A stretch of DNA of 43,471 bases from Actinomycetota bacterium. Lineage in GTDB: Bacteria > Actinomycetota > Actinomycetes > Nanopelagicales > Nanopelagicaceae. A program made the translations under genes and the position numbers. The notes under the pieces were generated by a model. It had not been told where the DNA came from, did no database searches, and saw only the letters and a list, made by a program, of their open reading frames with translations. The stretch's first letter is position 1. The number at the start of each line of letters is the position of its first letter. Of this stretch, positions 43,307 through 43,471 are shown piece after piece. Where the stretch lies: positions 1 to 43,471 of the forward strand of contig SYAN01000030.1 in the NCBI GenBank assembly GCA_005787575.1, given 5' to 3'.

Positions 43307-43471
43307 TCACTTCTCGCTAGCGCTTGTACTTCTCGAAATCTCTGTCGTGCTTCTCACAGTTGCAGCAATTTCCCCGAGAGCAAGTCGAAGTCGGAAATCA
43401 TCACCGCTTTTGACTTGTTTCACGTCTCGGATCAGATCACCCTGTTTCGTCAAGGCCACGGAATAACCTCG
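43307..43471 (-). CDS. xseA: exodeoxyribonuclease VII large subunit, C-terminal part
   Basis: The last 54 codons of a gene entering from the right edge of the window. The translation RGYSVALTKQGDLIRDVKQV followed by GDDFRLRLALGEI matches the conserved C-terminus of XseA. It ends with a Ser/Thr-rich stretch and TGA. ExoVII degrades single-stranded DNA. The rest of the gene lies outside. Confidence 0.88.
   Translation of the reverse strand, partial: RGYSVALTKQGDLIRDVKQVKSGDDFRLRLALGEIAATVRSTTEISRSTSASEK

Overview
The window is a compact, gene-dense piece of an actinobacterial chromosome of moderate GC. Most genes are separated by a few bases or overlap by 1-8 bp, and several convergent pairs overlap or abut at their stop codons. 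The gene order from the formyl-THF cycloligase to the exopolyphosphatase resembles the block known from other Actinobacteria, for example the M. tuberculosis Rv0991c-Rv1026 region: fmdB/ruc-like gene, fthC, glp, rimJ, pmt, rsmI, metG, tatD, rsmA, ispE, glmU, prs, rplY, pth, mfd, mazG, eno, divIC, DUF501, ppx. Two genes expected in that block, galU and rpfB, are absent. Together with the short spacers this suggests a streamlined genome, possibly a Nanopelagicales-like (acI-type) freshwater lineage. That lineage assignment is an inference and is not proven by the window.

Layout. 1-2.9 kb: 3' part of a tRNA-Arg(CCU), an MMPL transporter and its divergent TetR regulator. 2.9-7 kb: a 36-codon ORF, a zinc-ribbon FmdB/Ruc-like protein, a CopC-like membrane protein with a CopD-CtaG fusion (cytochrome oxidase/copper), an acyl-CoA dehydrogenase and a secreted acidic protein. 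7.7-11.9 kb: PatB-type PLP lyase and fthC facing a shortened MoeA-like protein, a RimJ-like acetyltransferase and a membrane protein. 11.9-18.3 kb: pmt and rsmI divergent from a 16-bp spacer, then metG-tatD-rsmA-ispE and tRNA-Gln. 18.4-22.3 kb: glmU-prs, then rplY-pth behind its own structured leader. 22.4-31.3 kb: mfd, SurA-like lipoprotein, mazG, eno, divIC, DUF501, ppx, uracil-DNA glycosylase and an unusual tRNA with anticodon UAA. 31.3-36.8 kb: a Bax inhibitor-1-like protein and an efflux group (two MFS exporters, a DrrA/DrrB-type ABC exporter). 36.8-39.0 kb: greA, DUF4307, a small membrane protein, SURF1 and DUF3817. 39.1-43.5 kb: PIN-PhoH ATPase, a lytic transglycosylase, class I fumarase, xseB and the 3' end of xseA.

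The genes combine respiratory-chain assembly (CtaG, SURF1, CopC/CopD-like), translation and RNA modification (metG, rsmI, rsmA, pth, L25, tRNAs), cell envelope synthesis (glmU, ispE, pmt, transglycosylase, divIC) and nucleic acid repair (mfd, UDG, xseAB, mazG). A recurring feature is a -10-like hexamer ending 5-7 bp before the start codon, with no Shine-Dalgarno sequence. This is the arrangement expected for leaderless mRNAs, and it occurs at about a dozen genes here. I saw no CRISPR array, insertion sequence, prophage or rRNA. The most unusual items are the class I tRNA with a UAA anticodon, a histone-H1-like repeat tail on GlmU, a structured leader before rplY, a CopC-like protein with no possible copper ligands, a MoeA-like protein lacking domain II, and divergent genes sharing one -10 element.
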